The notes under the pieces: model-generated
Database searches by the model: none
The model's input: only the letters and a program-made list of their open reading frames with translations
What the model was told of the DNA's origin: nothing
Made by a program: the position numbers and the translations under genes
Origin: Collybia mongolica
Taxonomy: Eukaryota > Basidiomycota > Agaricomycetes > Agaricales > Clitocybaceae
Reading direction: 5' to 3'
Assembly (NCBI GenBank): GCA_013420905.1
Contig: JAAXNY010000001.1
Span: forward strand, 7,936,001 to 8,000,000
DNA: 64,000 nucleotides
In this document: positions 49,054-60,546 of the stretch, one piece after another
How positions within the stretch are numbered: the stretch's first letter is position 1
Layout of the letters: each line of letters opens with the position of its first letter

Positions 49054-50214
49054 GCGGATGGTGGCGAGTTTGTTGTGGAACAGAACACTAGGGCCCAGAC
49101 GAAGAGGTGTAAGCCAACGAGGGCCGGATGATATATGGAAAGAGGATACCCACCCGGATGAAGATGTGCGAGGTGGCAAAAACAACGTGCCATGAATATA
49201 AGTGGGAAGTGGTGTGGATTGGGGCTCAATGATTCTGTAAGGATTGAATAGAGAAACTTGACAGCAAGGCCATATTTGAAGTTTGTGCTGAGCAACGTTG
49301 TAGTAACTGAGCATCAGTTGAATCGAATAAATACTACTTACTGATGGAGTTCTGTCGGTAGGCTCTCGTCAAAGGAAACCTTTCTTTGCTATTGGTTTGA
49401 AGCAGCGGGGGTTATGAAGGGTTGAATAGAAGCATCCACGTCAGATTCGATCTCCCTAAGAACGTCGGTCCATCTCAAGTCCCGATGTTAGAAAACCCAC
49501 GGGTACAGCCACACAGTTCTTCGCACACATTCCTGTTACTAAGTTCAAAGCATATCCCATCGCATTGGAATAATTCCCCCATTGAGAGCTTCACCAGCAA
49601 TGCCATCTACTTACCATGCACTATGTAACGTCAGAACTTCAAGATTTAAAATCGTTCGACAAGGGTCTTGAACACGCAATAGGCCATCTGTACGTATTTC
49701 CAGATATCATATCTAGATGACACAGCCTTCTTGGAATCCGGTGTTCAGCGTGTTTCACCATTAACCCCTTTCGGCGCAAACTTAAATCCACCCTTCTTAA
49801 AATATGTGATAAGTATCAAGGAAACGATCGTCCAAGAGCATCCAAGCCTCAATTGATATGTGACGGGATCGATGGGCACAAACTCGAATTGAAACCGGCG
49901 CGACAAGTTGTTTGCGGACACAAAGATTTACATTGTAGTTCAGCATGCAAGGCCTCGTACACGGTACAACATACATGAATAGCTAAATTCCCCCCTTCTT
50001 CCCCAAAAGTACATGATCTAAAGTGGAAAAGGGACAACGATTCCGAAAACGATTTCCCAAGCCTGCCAGAAAAGCGCAAATGGGAAATACAGGATGCAGC
50101 ATTCGATGGGGATATCACCTCCGAGCCAACAGAACCGTGACAGAACCTAGGCGGGCCAAGGCGGGTAGATTTGCCCTGATGTAAACTTGCATAGCTTCAT
50201 TCCATTGCAGGGAT
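49054..50214. other. Intergenic region
   Basis: No supported gene is seen. Short frames on both strands have no recognisable features. Confidence 0.5.
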
Positions 50215-51813
50215 TTAACCAATATGCGGAATGAAATCCACCCACTCGACATCCCTCAGCGCCTCAAGAGGAAGGGATCTCAGAGCGACGAAGGGCAGCA
50301 CCATCAAAACAGCTCGAGCGACGACATACGTAAACACACCAAACGGTATAAACCCATTGAACACAATGGCGTGATAAGGTCTCTGTAGCCTTCCTTTCTT
50401 CAGCACCACCGCGGCGCCCAAAAAGAACAAAAACGGAACAGCTACCACCAGAATAGAAGCGACACGCCAGAGCACCTGCTCGGGTTCGCTCGGGAATGAT
50501 GCGCTCCACGCGGCGAAGTGGATCGCGCCGAAACCCATTGCCAGTGCGATTCCGATGGCTGCTGCGATGCCGCGCCGCCGGCCATCGAGCCTCCCCGCCC
50601 AGAGGGTGGGGACGCGCGTTGCGGATCTGCGGATGAAGGCGTCTTCCTCGTCGCCCTCAAACATCATCAGGACGACGTTGACGCACTCATCGCATGTGCG
50701 CACGAGGGCTTTCAAAAACCGTATGAGTAGATGGGGGCGTTGCTCCAGTATCGGTCTGGGCGCTTTTCTGGACGTCTGGATTATGGATGGAGTGGGTCTT
50801 GTCATGTTGATCCCCGATGTCCCTGTGACATCCTGCACTGAGGGCAGCTCTGCTACAACGTCTCCTTTTGGCTCTTCTTTTGCGTTAAGGTTTACTGATG
50901 TATTCACCATCGGAATCGTGATCGGATACCTGACATCGAGAGGCTTCTCCCACCAAATGACCCGGATGACGATGTTCAGCGCAGCAAACGCGAGGGTCAC
51001 GATCTCCAGCTCTGTCATGGGCAGGTGCTGGCGCGCGCGCGCTATGCACTGCAGGATGAACCAGCCGGTTTGGAGGAGCGCAAGGCCCTTCGAGATCTCG
51101 TCGCCCTTGCTGTGGTCTTCGATTTCCTCGATGTTGATGTCGTAGATCGTGCGCACGCTGACGGTGCTCCCGATGTCGTGTGATGCGATGGGGTGGACGG
51201 TGTCGGTATCGGTGCCCTGCCCCCGGACGAAGCCGCCCATGCTGATGAAGAACCCGTGGACGATGTGCAGACCGTGGTCTGTACGGGAATGTATCGCCGG
51301 ATCAGCACAACAGAACTCGAGATATATCGTAAAAGTACCTCGGCTCAGTTTTAGCGCGACCATTCTCTGCCGGAGGGCCCAGAGGACAATGACTTCGGGG
51401 GCGATGATGGCAAGCAGCATCAGTTTGAAGCGGTGCAGAGCAAGGCTCACTTGGCCGTGGTACATACTGGGGACATTCGGGTGGACAGAGACCCACGTAC
51501 ACGCGATGAGGGTCGCAATACAGCTCCAGACGATCCCGGTGAGTGTTCTGCAGTCGTCGATGTCTTTGCAGGCCTCGGAGGACGCGGCGATGAGCTGCTC
51601 AACGCAGGTGAAGTTTTGCTTACAGTTCAGGATCTCGTCGCGAAGCCCAAGGGGAATTACTGGGGGCTTCATGGGACGGGACGGTGGTGGAGAAATCGCA
51701 GCATTGGGAAACGTGTGTTGTGGTTGACATGGATAAACTGGGACCCACGAACCGTTTTTGCCGAATAAGGATACGTGATCGTAGGGATATGACGTGAGAG
51801 CGGCACGCTGCAT
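50215..51813 (-). CDS. Multi-pass membrane protein, Agaricomycete family (copy B)
   Basis: This is a paralogue of the protein at 29238-30561. From ATG 51813 it has a polar N-terminus with several Cys (NCKQNFTCVEQLIAASSEAC). The shared core follows: DDCRTLTGIVWSCIATLIAC, TWVSVHPNVP, LKLMLLAIIAPEVIVLWALR, GFFISMGGF, SKGDEISKGLALLQTGWFI and WWEKPLDVRYPI. About seven hydrophobic segments end with FIPFGVFTYVVARAVLMVLP. A 60-nt GT..AG intron (about 51,287-51,346), at the same site as in copy A, contains no stop and keeps frame. Both spliced and unspliced readings are therefore open (about 512 or 532 residues). A variable polar loop near residues 300-360 is longer than in copy A. Function is unknown. 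Confidence 0.82.
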   Translation of the reverse strand: MQRAALTSYPYDHVSLFGKNGSWVPVYPCQPQHTFPNAAISPPPSRPMKPPVIPLGLRDEILNCKQNFTCVEQLIAASSEACKDIDDCRTLTGIVWSCIATLIACTWVSVHPNVPSMYHGQVSLALHRFKLMLLAIIAPEVIVLWALRQRMVALKLSRGTFTIYLEFCCADPAIHSRTDHGLHIVHGFFISMGGFVRGQGTDTDTVHPIASHDIGSTVSVRTIYDINIEEIEDHSKGDEISKGLALLQTGWFILQCIARARQHLPMTELEIVTLAFAALNIVIRVIWWEKPLDVRYPITIPMVNTSVNLNAKEEPKGDVVAELPSVQDVTGTSGINMTRPTPSIIQTSRKAPRPILEQRPHLLIRFLKALVRTCDECVNVVLMMFEGDEEDAFIRRSATRVPTLWAGRLDGRRRGIAAAIGIALAMGFGAIHFAAWSASFPSEPEQVLWRVASILVVAVPFLFFLGAAVVLKKGRLQRPYHAIVFNGFIPFGVFTYVVARAVLMVLPFVALRSLPLEALRDVEWVDFIPHIG

Positions 51814-52144
51814 CGAGCTGTCGTTGTGCCATGTGCCAGATTGAGGCTCTTCGATAAATACTGGGATTGACAGGTAGTGAATCTTTGGTCAAGATGGCGA
51901 AGGTCCTCAATCATATCCGACGCATGCGACTGCAGATCACCGTACGCGTCAAGCGGGTCGATGGGACTCGCTATATTTTTGGATTGCGTGTGCCGGACAG
52001 GAGATTGAGCTCGTAACATGTCAAAGCAGATATCCAACACAGCCCTCAAGTAACCTGACAACTGATGTTTAGTGACTTTGAGGTTACTGCTAGCTATAGG
52101 TGTGAGGGAGATATCATCAGGAAGTAAGCGCCACCAGTGGCATT
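51814..52144. other. Short spacer upstream of membrane gene B
   Basis: It probably contains the promoter and 5' untranslated region of the membrane gene. It ends at the ATT target site of the Harbinger-type element. The overlapping minus frame 52061-51669 is out of frame with the membrane protein and is not supported. Confidence 0.4.
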
Positions 52145-52267
52145 AGCCACGTTCAAAATAGAGCCGCGACTTTCACGGTTGTGGTTGGGCTCATCACATG
52201 AGCTCTATTTGGAACTCCGAATGTCACAACGTTGTACGGGCTTCGTGGCATAGAATCGGGAGAACCG

Positions 52268-52616
52268 ATGGCATTATCAGAAGCTCGACAGGGGGCTATC
52301 AATGCTTACCTCCTCATGATGCTTACTAGGGGCCTCTTTCGACAATATGGAACTCTTCAGGAAATCTGTCAGCAGTTCAACATTGATGTTAATGCTCTTT
52401 TAGCTCTTCACGAAACTCGTTATCTTAATGGACGGGATCAACGCATTCCTAAGGCAGGGAATATGCATCTTGCATGGGTGTTCAAAGAAGATCCATCTCT
52501 TCATGGTCGATTTGAGCAAATGCTTCGTGTCTCCCCTTATGTCTTCGACACAATCCTCGCCCTCATTGAACACCACCCCGTGTTTCGAAACAACTCCAAT
52601 CATCCACAGACACCTG
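52268..52616 (+). pseudogene. Harbinger-like transposase, N-terminal fragment
   Basis: From ATG 52268 about 115 residues remain. They include RIPKAGNMHLAWVFKEDPS, RFEQMLRVSPYVFDTILALI and HPVFRNNSNHPQTPV, the region just before the DDE_4 catalytic domain in fungal PIF/Harbinger transposases. The catalytic domain is deleted, and the frame runs into the antisense of the second gene and stops at 52690. Confidence 0.8.
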
Positions 52617-52619
52617 TCC

Positions 52620-52747
52620 TCGTACTTATCCTTCTTGCCCAAAAAGACCTTGAAGTTCTCTGGCTTCTCGAGCTCAGTGATGAGCTTTGAGATCAATTCA
52701 CCCTCGTTTGCAGACCAATTAATTACTGGGACTTTTGTTCCAGCCAT
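52620..52747 (-). pseudogene. Harbinger accessory (Myb-like) protein, N-terminal fragment
   Basis: From ATG 52747 on the minus strand the frame reads INWSANEGELISKLITELEK and NFKVFLGKKDK, then crosses the deletion joint into transposase antisense. PIF/Harbinger elements usually carry a second, Myb/SANT-like DNA-binding gene. The Trp and acidic helix here fit such a start, but the fragment is too short for certainty. Confidence 0.5.
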
Positions 52748-52947
52748 TAGTGAACATGTAGAAGTAGTTGTTGAATGAGTGTAGGTAAAATCAAATGCAC
52801 GAGAACATAAACGAGAGTGGGGCGAAACACGTTGACGACCTGCAGAGCCGCGTCACAGCTGGTCACAAGTGCGGACTATGAAAATCGGCTCATGTGATGA
52901 GCCCCAACCACGACCGTGAAAGTCGCGGCTCTATTTTGAACGTGGCT

Positions 52948-53844
52948 ATTACCGGCATCATTGGAGTTGCGGCCCCAACAAGTCACGGGGGTATCCCCAG
53001 TTCAGTCAATGTAAAGAAGGAATAACAGCATAGATGATTGTCTTCAGAAGCATGTGCAACTATTAATGTAGTACTATTGCCAGTAGTGAATACTAGTGAG
53101 CGTCTTCTTCCAAGGTCACATTGTCGTGGAGCAAGTATCTCTCGAAACTCGCTTAACTTTCACGCCAAAATATTGGTTGCAAAAGAGCTCTAATACCTAA
53201 GAGCTACACATAATCGGAAACTTGATTAATATCCTTTTCGTTCAAGGCATGATGACACCAGAGCCGAACTTGTCGTGGGCTGTTCCGGCCGTTGGATTAT
53301 ATTAAGTTATGGTGAATAGTGTGGTCACCGGTTTTCGCTTACATTTCGTGTTCCCGAGGACTTATCAAGATCCAGCTGTCACGGCAATACACTATGGTCG
53401 CCGTCAACCAATGGAAGAACGGCGCTTAAAAGCGGAAGAACCTCTAAGAATGGGCCACATTTCTTTTTTTTAAATCGTTTGATGGGCACGGTTGATATAC
53501 CAAGTCAAATCCCAAGGCGATAACCACTGCTACGTATTTGCTGTTGTTTCCAGCTCATCCCGTTGCCCACTCTCAACCCTTTCTCTGCTCGCCCCTTGTC
53601 CTCCACATCTATCATTCCTTTCTTTACCTATGGGCCTTATAGCGCTGCCCTGCCTGCATACCTCGACCAAGCTCCCTGTCCTCCTGGCTCCACGGTATGC
53701 CGTCGACTAATTCCCAAACAGATTTGGGAAGGAGGTGTATATTCCTTCGTCAGTAGGTTTCTTCACTCCCTTGCATATTCGTCATTCTGACATTCTTGCC
53801 CAAGGATCGTATAATATATAAATAAATAAAAACTATCTGTCAAC
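52948..53844. other. Intergenic region downstream of kinase 3
   Basis: No supported coding sequence. Frames at 53492-53790 are Ser/Leu/Pro-rich without known motifs. Confidence 0.45.
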
Positions 53845-55298
53845 TCAAATGAATACACCATCCAGCCTTGATGCCACCTCAGTAATATCGGGACGATCAC
53901 ACGGTTGCAGCGACCAGCACTGCTGCAACAAGCCCAATAGCGCTATCGATTCATGAATCACCGTATCCTCGGGTCTCACAGGACCGATCCCCCCCATTAT
54001 CTCCTGGATTATTGCCCAATTCAGCTGTTGATTGTAGTAGGGCAGTTGCCCAAGGAGAATCTATATCAAGCCTGGTCAGACGGACTTCTCTCGAATATCA
54101 ACCTTAATCATATACCTCATATGCCGTGCACCCAAACGCCCATACATCTGACGCTACACTCGGTGTCGAGCTTTCCCAACAACCTCTGTCCTCATCGTCA
54201 CCATCGGCATCGAACAGCAGCTCAGGTGCTAGCCACCTTAGCGAGCCTCCAACAGTATTCTGGGCAGGACCTTGGGTTTCGTTTGATAGACCAAAGTCGC
54301 TAATCACTGCGTGGCCATCATCGCTGACGAGGATATTCTCCTGGGAAGACGAATTATCATACAGTGAGTCATACTCCCTTCCATTCCAGCACGGCATCAT
54401 ACTTACTCCTTTCAGGTCTCCATGCACGATAGACGGTTCCAAGCTGTGTAAGTACTTCATACCAGCACAAACCTCCTTAGTCTTCGGTGGGTCATTGGTA
54501 AATTATCCTTGGAGAGCTCGCTGTCAACATACTAAATGCAGTCTGCACTCAACAGACCAATCGTGGGTATATGCTACTGCGGTACCGTTCTTGTACCACG
54601 GCAACACCATCACACGCTCACCCCCCAGCACAAAAGCGGTCCCGAGTAGTGTGATGACGTTTGGGTGGCCCAGGCGCAGGAGGATCCTGACCTCCTCGTT
54701 CAACCGCTATGCACAATAGGTATCATCACAGCAGTTATCCCATGGATGAAAATACTCACCTCCTGCATTAGTAATGGGTCCCTTTTCCCTTTCGATGTGC
54801 GCGGAACCTTCAATGCAACCTGTGGGAGGCTAATAAGCTCACTTTTCCCCCAATCGGCCTGATCCTTACTGGTATCGTGCGATCAACATCCCCCTTCACC
54901 CACCATCGGGACCACTCTCCCCGATATACGTTCGAGCAGCCACCCCAGGCAACGGCATGTGGTTCGACGAGTGGGATTTCTTGGCTGAGGTCTCGAGCAT
55001 GGGTGGTTGTATATGAGGTTGAGCCCAATGGCTGACGTTCGGCAACAACGGTGGTTATGCTTGATATCGTGTTGACGATGGCTGGATCTGCTGTTGATTT
55101 GGAGGCGAGAACTCGGCAACAGGGAACGGATGGGCTAGCGTTGGTAGAGGCAGGGAGTGGAAGCGGTAGGGGTGCCAAGGGTCGATGATTGCACGGCGGC
55201 ATAATCTGTTCGATCACTAGGCCAAGGCTGCCTGTCGGCAAACCTCTCGAACTCTTCTGTTGTCCCCCTGCTACTCGCTCGATGCTGTCCTGTTGCAT
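53845..55298 (-). CDS. Protein kinase, HGD catalytic loop (kinase 3)
   Basis: ATG 55298 opens about 110 disordered residues (Pro/Ser-rich). The kinase domain follows: AWGGCSNVYRGEW, VALKVPR with the ATP-binding Lys, RLNEEVRILLRLGHPNVITL, MVLPWYKNGT, CAGMKYLHSLEPSIVHGDLK, GENILVSDDG, ISDFGLS, SLRWLAPELLF and ASDVWAFGCTAYE. The C-lobe reads ILLGQLPYYNQQLN and CWSLQPCDRPDITE and ends ..RLDGVFI at TGA 53845-53847. Introns occupy the same places as in kinase 2, including the one after DLKG. The loop is HGD; Lys, Asp, Asn and DFG are kept, so it may be active. Its high similarity to kinase 2 points to a fairly recent duplication. Confidence 0.87.
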
Positions 55299-58257
55299 AT
55301 ACTCAAGGCGGCCGGTGACGATGTGAGGGAGGTCGTCTCAAAGGATGGGTATATGCGTGCGCTTGCCGTGCTCAGCCTCACCCCGCTACTCGATATTTGG
55401 TATTTGGCCTTTTTGCACACGGTTCATCAAGCTGTCGAGCTTTCGCTTGCTCGCTCCGTCACTCATTTATGCGCTCACCCACCCTTCTGCCCGTTCATGC
55501 GTTCGCGCGTGTCTGGCCATACCCCTACTTGCTTAGCGATACGTTCGAACAGCTGCTTACTCGCTCGCTCAGTTACATGTAGTCCATGTTGCGACTTCAT
55601 ACTCATCCCCATCTGCATACCCAGCGCCTCCGCCTTCCGCCTCCCCCCACCCCTTCCTCCCCGTTCATTACCTTTTCGCGATGCACCACAAAAACCCGTA
55701 CGCAGCTGGGCCCCCAGGACGTCCCCGCACTCGAATCGAGAGGCTTTGTCAAGCCCTGTCACCTTTGCTGTTAGGGCCGTGGGGAACGGCGGGCGCTTGA
55801 TGTCAGAGGGGGATCACCTGATGTGTTCACACAGCACGCGTGCGGGAGGGGTGAGATGGCGCAAGAGCTTGGGGTTGTTTTTGGGTGTGGGGCGGGATGC
55901 GGGAGGGTGCGTGTTGTGGTGCGTATGGCGGGGTTTGGGTGGTGTTGTTGTTTGGGGGTGGGGTGGGACCTTTGTGATGTTGGTGGTGGTGGTGACTTGC
56001 GTATTTTTGTGCGTGGGGAGGTGAGGAATGTGTACGTCGCTATATGTGTGTTCTTGACCTTCCATTCTGTAGCCTCATTGTGTGCTTTATGGTATATGCA
56101 ATGATGCAGGTATAAAATGAGTTTTGGGGTACCTCCCGTCGTAAGCCATGATTCCAGCCGCGAATCATTTGCAGTGCCGTTTCATGGAATGTTTATTCTA
56201 CTACATGTACAACACTAGAATTAGGACAGTCAAAGCTAAAACATAATAAGCTTGTTTGTCTGCGCGCTACCTTCCTTGACTAACTGGTCTTCCGCAGCTT
56301 TCTTGTCGTTGCGTTCTCCTGTAGGAATTTAGGGCTCACGGTAGATATTAAGAAAATGGGGCATGGGGAGTATCCTGTCCTCTTCAGTGGCTTGACATGT
56401 ACTCTTGGGATGTTTAATGGAGTCCATGCGCATAGTTAGCCTGTGGGTAGGAAAGATGGAAGTTTGCAAGAGAATCACGATATAGTGGCCCACGTATGTC
56501 GCAGGTTCGGCCACGAATGGAACGCAGATTTTACCCTTGTACATTATCATGGCTCCCCGGCTCCACAATAATATCCATGTTCACCGTCCTCCCTGCGGCT
56601 CGTTCCTCCCCGTGATGATTTGATGGTATGTACCCCAGTCGAATCATGTGCACCTGTGAGGTAGGTATGTGTACCCGGCGAAAGGTATGGATCATCCTGG
56701 AACGCGTGGATGGGACTTGTGTACCAGCGATAGATTGGAATTTTGCACTACATGGTGCACGTGCAAGCCCTGTCGGGGTAAATCAATGGGTAAAAAACGA
56801 GATCTGGGATGAGTCCTTGAGTCCTTGAGTGCGTGAGGTGTGTTGGTAGACATACCTTAGATCCTGTGCTGTTCGAGTTTGTGCGCTTGTTGGGCTTGTA
56901 GTGTGGGAGTAACCAAATTTTGTGTTCCTTCTGTTGAAGGGTAAGGCAATATTTGAGGCCTGTGGCTGTAAATCCCGGTCACGTTGTTGAACTAGTGAAG
57001 GCCACGTGAGCTCTACTAACTGAAGTTGGTGGCGGTATCAGCCCGCTCTTCACATCAAATAACCGTCATGGTAAGAAGTGTAGCCTCTGGCTGAATTCAC
57101 TCACTGGTACTTACGCTGTCAACTCCATAGATGAAGGTCTTTACTCTTGCTGGTCAATGACATCACCTCAACTTCATTGCACGAAGCCTTCAACACCACA
57201 CTGACAGGAGTTTAAGCGCTAATTACTAACTATGTTAAAAGTTACCCAACCGGGCATGAGAGATGACCTCCCATTTGAACGCCCGTTGCCCGTATTGGCC
57301 AGGGCCTGGATACCAACAACTGCTGTGGCAAGCTCTTGTCCATTTTTCACGAGATGTGAATTCCCAGCCAGGCTCATTTACCAAGGCGCTTAACACCAGC
57401 AATGTAATGCTTTTAAATACATTCTCATCGCATATCGCTTGTTAACCCTTGCCCTATTCCCAGGTCATTCATTTAATTATTGCGTTCTTGGACAATCAAG
57501 CCATAGGCCACACACTCGGATGAGCATTCATCGGACGCAACGCTAGGCGCCAAATGACCAACTAGTGTCGTCCTCGATGCCACCGGCAACACTCGAGTCG
57601 AACGCTCATCAGTGCAAGGATGAGGGGACAACTATTCCAGACACAACTATCGGCATACTAAGCATAACTCGCAGACAACAGAGGAATGCTTAGTGAAAGC
57701 CACCATTACACGGTTTTTGTCACCAAGACATAACAACCGTTGACGTTGGGGCAGCCCAACCAGGTGAAGGTGCTGGCCCCATGTGTTAACCACTGTCGCC
57801 TGTTTCATCGGAGCAATTAGTGTATCTGATGTCTTCGGGTTCACTTGTTCCATCCATGCCACGGCCCGCGGCGTTGTGTATATGTCCACTTCGGGTAAAG
57901 GTTATACCCGAATACTTGCAGACTTACCAACATTTCGTGCTATACATTTGAAAATGCCCGAGTTAAGCTTTGAGGCAGTAAAGAATTCCGAAACTTCTCC
58001 TGTTTGTCGTACACGATCTAGTAGGATACCATGGACACCGCAGAGGCTCTGGTTTTGCACATGTAGAAAAAAAAAGTTCATTTTGTCTATTGTCCTATGT
58101 ACAGGAGTGGGCGTTGACGAAAAGTATAATATATCGTCGACAAGCCTGCAAATAGCAATAACCCCGTGACCGACATTGGCCGAAAGGGCGATCGTGAGAA
58201 ACCCCCTGCCATTTGTTACTCCCATGATACTAGGGCTGACAACAATCCCAAGAAACC
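55299..58257. other. Long intergenic region with strand-skewed tracts
   Basis: No supported gene. C/T-rich sequence around 55,600-55,690 is followed by a strongly G/T-rich tract at about 55,840-56,000 on the plus strand, rich in GGG runs. A 254-codon frame at 55260-56024 crosses both tracts, overlaps the kinase 3 start and has low-complexity composition; I regard it as spurious. Nothing recognisable is seen from 56.1 to 58.2 kb. Confidence 0.45.
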
Positions 58258-59678
58258 ATGGCTGAAGATAACGCTAAGCGACCTTTGGTAGTCCGTACAC
58301 AATCCAGGGCCTTATCGACCAGCGGCCTCACCCATTCAAGTTATGGCTCGGGCGCTCCATCCAGGATGGGCGACGGCCCAAACCCTAGCCTGGAAACTGG
58401 GGGGCATGCGCCATTTTCAGCTGGCGCGCGGAGTGCAGAGGAGCACACAAGTAGCGTAGATGTTACGAGGACGGGCGACACGGACGCCCGTAGCCAGCAG
58501 ACGTTGACGTCGAAGAGGGAAGTCCGAACAAGGGACCTCGCATCCGATATAACCCTCCATGAGGGAGGCCCGCGCGCCTATGGAGGCGAATCGAATGTAT
58601 TCTGCGGTAACATGAAGTTGCGCGGGAAGGGGAAGAAGGTTGGTTGGATACTGGTGAGTGCGACGCTCCGTGGTCAAGTTCATAAATTCAATTTGGCACC
58701 TCAGGTTGCTGTGAAGGTCTTCCGACCCAGGAATCAGGGTGAGGACCCAGTACGTCTGAAGGAGGTGAGAAGTTCAATGTGGAAAAGAAGAACGTTAGAG
58801 CGCTGATATTAGTCCTACCAGCGGAGGGACCATGAAGCAGACACCTTCATGATCCTCGACCACCCTAACATTGCCAAGTTCTATGGTACTTTCGAGTTAA
58901 AAGGAAGCCCCGCATTGGTGACACAGTGGTACAAGCATGGTACAGTGACCACCTATGCTCGAGAGCGGTCTATCGTCTGCAAGCTGCGCCTGGTAGGTTT
59001 TTGAAGTCGGTCCGAAGATTGATCCCGAAATGGGAACTCACGTGATAATATAGATCACAGAAATCTGCGCAGGCGTTCGTTATTTACATGGTTTGGATCC
59101 GCCTATTGTACACAGGGATTTGAAGGGAGTGAGTATGCATCGCGATGTGAATAATAGCCATCCAAAATACCTAATGTTTGTTTGTTTTTTGCTTATCCCT
59201 AAAGGCTAACATCCCCGTGGACGGCAATGGCCACGCAGTATTGATTGATTTTAGTTTGTCAACCAATCCCGGAAGAGCGGTAGGATTGGAAGGCTGGACA
59301 AGGTCGACGGCACCCGAAAACTTTAGTGATTCTGGTGATGGGGCACGTCCCCCCGCGAGCCTTGCGTCGGATGTATGGTCGTTCGGATTAACTGCCCATG
59401 AGGTATGGTTGACGTATTGCTTTGCGACAAGCACCTAACAAGCGCCATAGATTTTGACTGGCCTTATACCATACCGGCAGTACCAGGGAATTGCAGTGTT
59501 TTCCGCTATTATACGGAAAGAGCGTCCTGTGAGGACGGACGACATGCTGGTTGCCGAATCGATAGGCCTTTCAGCGTTGTTGGAGACGTGCTGGGCATTA
59601 GATCCACAAGACCGTCCGGATATGGCCGATGTAGCTTCGAGTTTGAGTATCATAGTACCTGCTTGGAAGAGCGAGTAA
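58258..59678 (+). CDS. Protein kinase copy with DFS in place of DFG (kinase 4)
   Basis: ATG 58258 starts about 95 polar residues, then YGGESNVFCGNMKLRGKGKK (loop), VAVKVFRPRNQGED, RRDHEADTFMILDHPNIAKF, VTQWYKHGT, PPIVHRDLKGANI and IDFSLSTNPG. After these come TAPENF, ASDVWSFGLTAHE, ILTGLIPYRQYQG and CWALDPQDRPDMAD; it ends at TAA 59676-59678. Introns split WIL|VAVK, RLKE|RRDH, DLKG|ANI and TAHE|ILTG. Unlike kinases 1-3 the loop is a canonical HRD, but the magnesium-binding motif is DFS, so catalysis may be altered. It is one arm of an inverted duplication with 60547-61968. Confidence 0.83.
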
Positions 59679-60546
59679 GGGAGGCAATTAATATTTTTCT
59701 GTTATTGAGGTTGTTCCAGAGGTAGTAAATCTGGGGGGAAAGCGAGATGGGGGAAAGGAAGTAACGTGGCGGGCTGTGCAAGCACAGCCTTTCAGGCGAG
59801 AATGACCTTTTCGTCAGGCTGTGTCTCAAACACTGTTTGGCTCTATAAGGCAACTTCTGATCGGATTTAGCTATATTATTAGCGATTCTGCGTTACCAAA
59901 GCCTCGGCCCGTCCTAGCTTCTCACAGATTATTGGCCCAGATGTAGTTGAGCCTTGGGTTTTTTTTTCACTTTTTATCCCAGGAAATAAGTCCTAAGTCC
60001 TCTTTAATGATTCATCACAAAACCATGGAATCTAGCGCCTGGTAGATAGATGACAGCTGAAGTGCTGCCAAGAGAGTGAATCTGATCGGACATGGTTTTG
60101 GAGAATGGCACTCCGACCGTGGGTGAGTACGGAATAATTTTCTCTGACGCTTCATAGCCGCAAAGACCACAAAGTTGAAAACTCACCTCCATACCTTCGA
60201 GGACATAAATTATTCCTATCAGCTTACATTGATCTCACCAGGTCATTGTCCAACGTTCAGCACTCAGCGGGACCGACCGGGACTGACGACGAGTGGTAGA
60301 CCCAAATGGGTCAAGCGCCAAACCTGCTTTGTGAGAAGTTTGCCTTATCAAATTAATTGATGGGAACTGAATTGCAGGGGTCTATAGTGTGCATTGCGAC
60401 ATAAATCAGATCAGAAGTGAAACTTGGTTCCGTGCACAGCTGTATCGTCCCCCCCTTCTCGCATTCCACCCCCTTCCCCTCCCAGATTTACCATTGGAAC
60501 AACCTCAATGATCAGAAAAAATCAATCACATCCTCTACTCCCTCGT
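59679..60546. other. Spacer between convergent kinase copies
   Basis: This 868-bp spacer lies between the stop codons of the two arms. No gene is seen. It probably contains both 3' untranslated regions. Confidence 0.45.

Larger units (their letters stand above)
52145..52947. mobile_element. PIF/Harbinger-type deletion derivative, 803 bp
   Basis: Terminal inverted repeats of about 57 bp (52145-52201 and 52890-52947) begin AGCCACGTTCAAAATAGAGC. They differ by one substitution and one single-base indel. The element is flanked by a 3-bp duplication, ATT, at 52142-52144 and 52948-52950, in line with the 3-bp sites of PIF/Harbinger elements. Inside are only the 5' ends of two convergent genes, transposase on plus and a second protein on minus, joined head-on near 52,620. 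The copy is non-autonomous but its ends look fit for mobilisation. Confidence 0.9.

Noticed and set aside
50555..51727. Long plus-strand frames of 196 and 192 codons
   Set aside because: They are antisense to the membrane protein gene, whose hydrophobic segments and paralogue prove the minus strand is coding.
55260..56024. 254-codon plus-strand frame
   Set aside because: It overlaps the kinase 3 start in antisense, crosses low-complexity C/T- and G/T-rich tracts and has biased composition with no motif.
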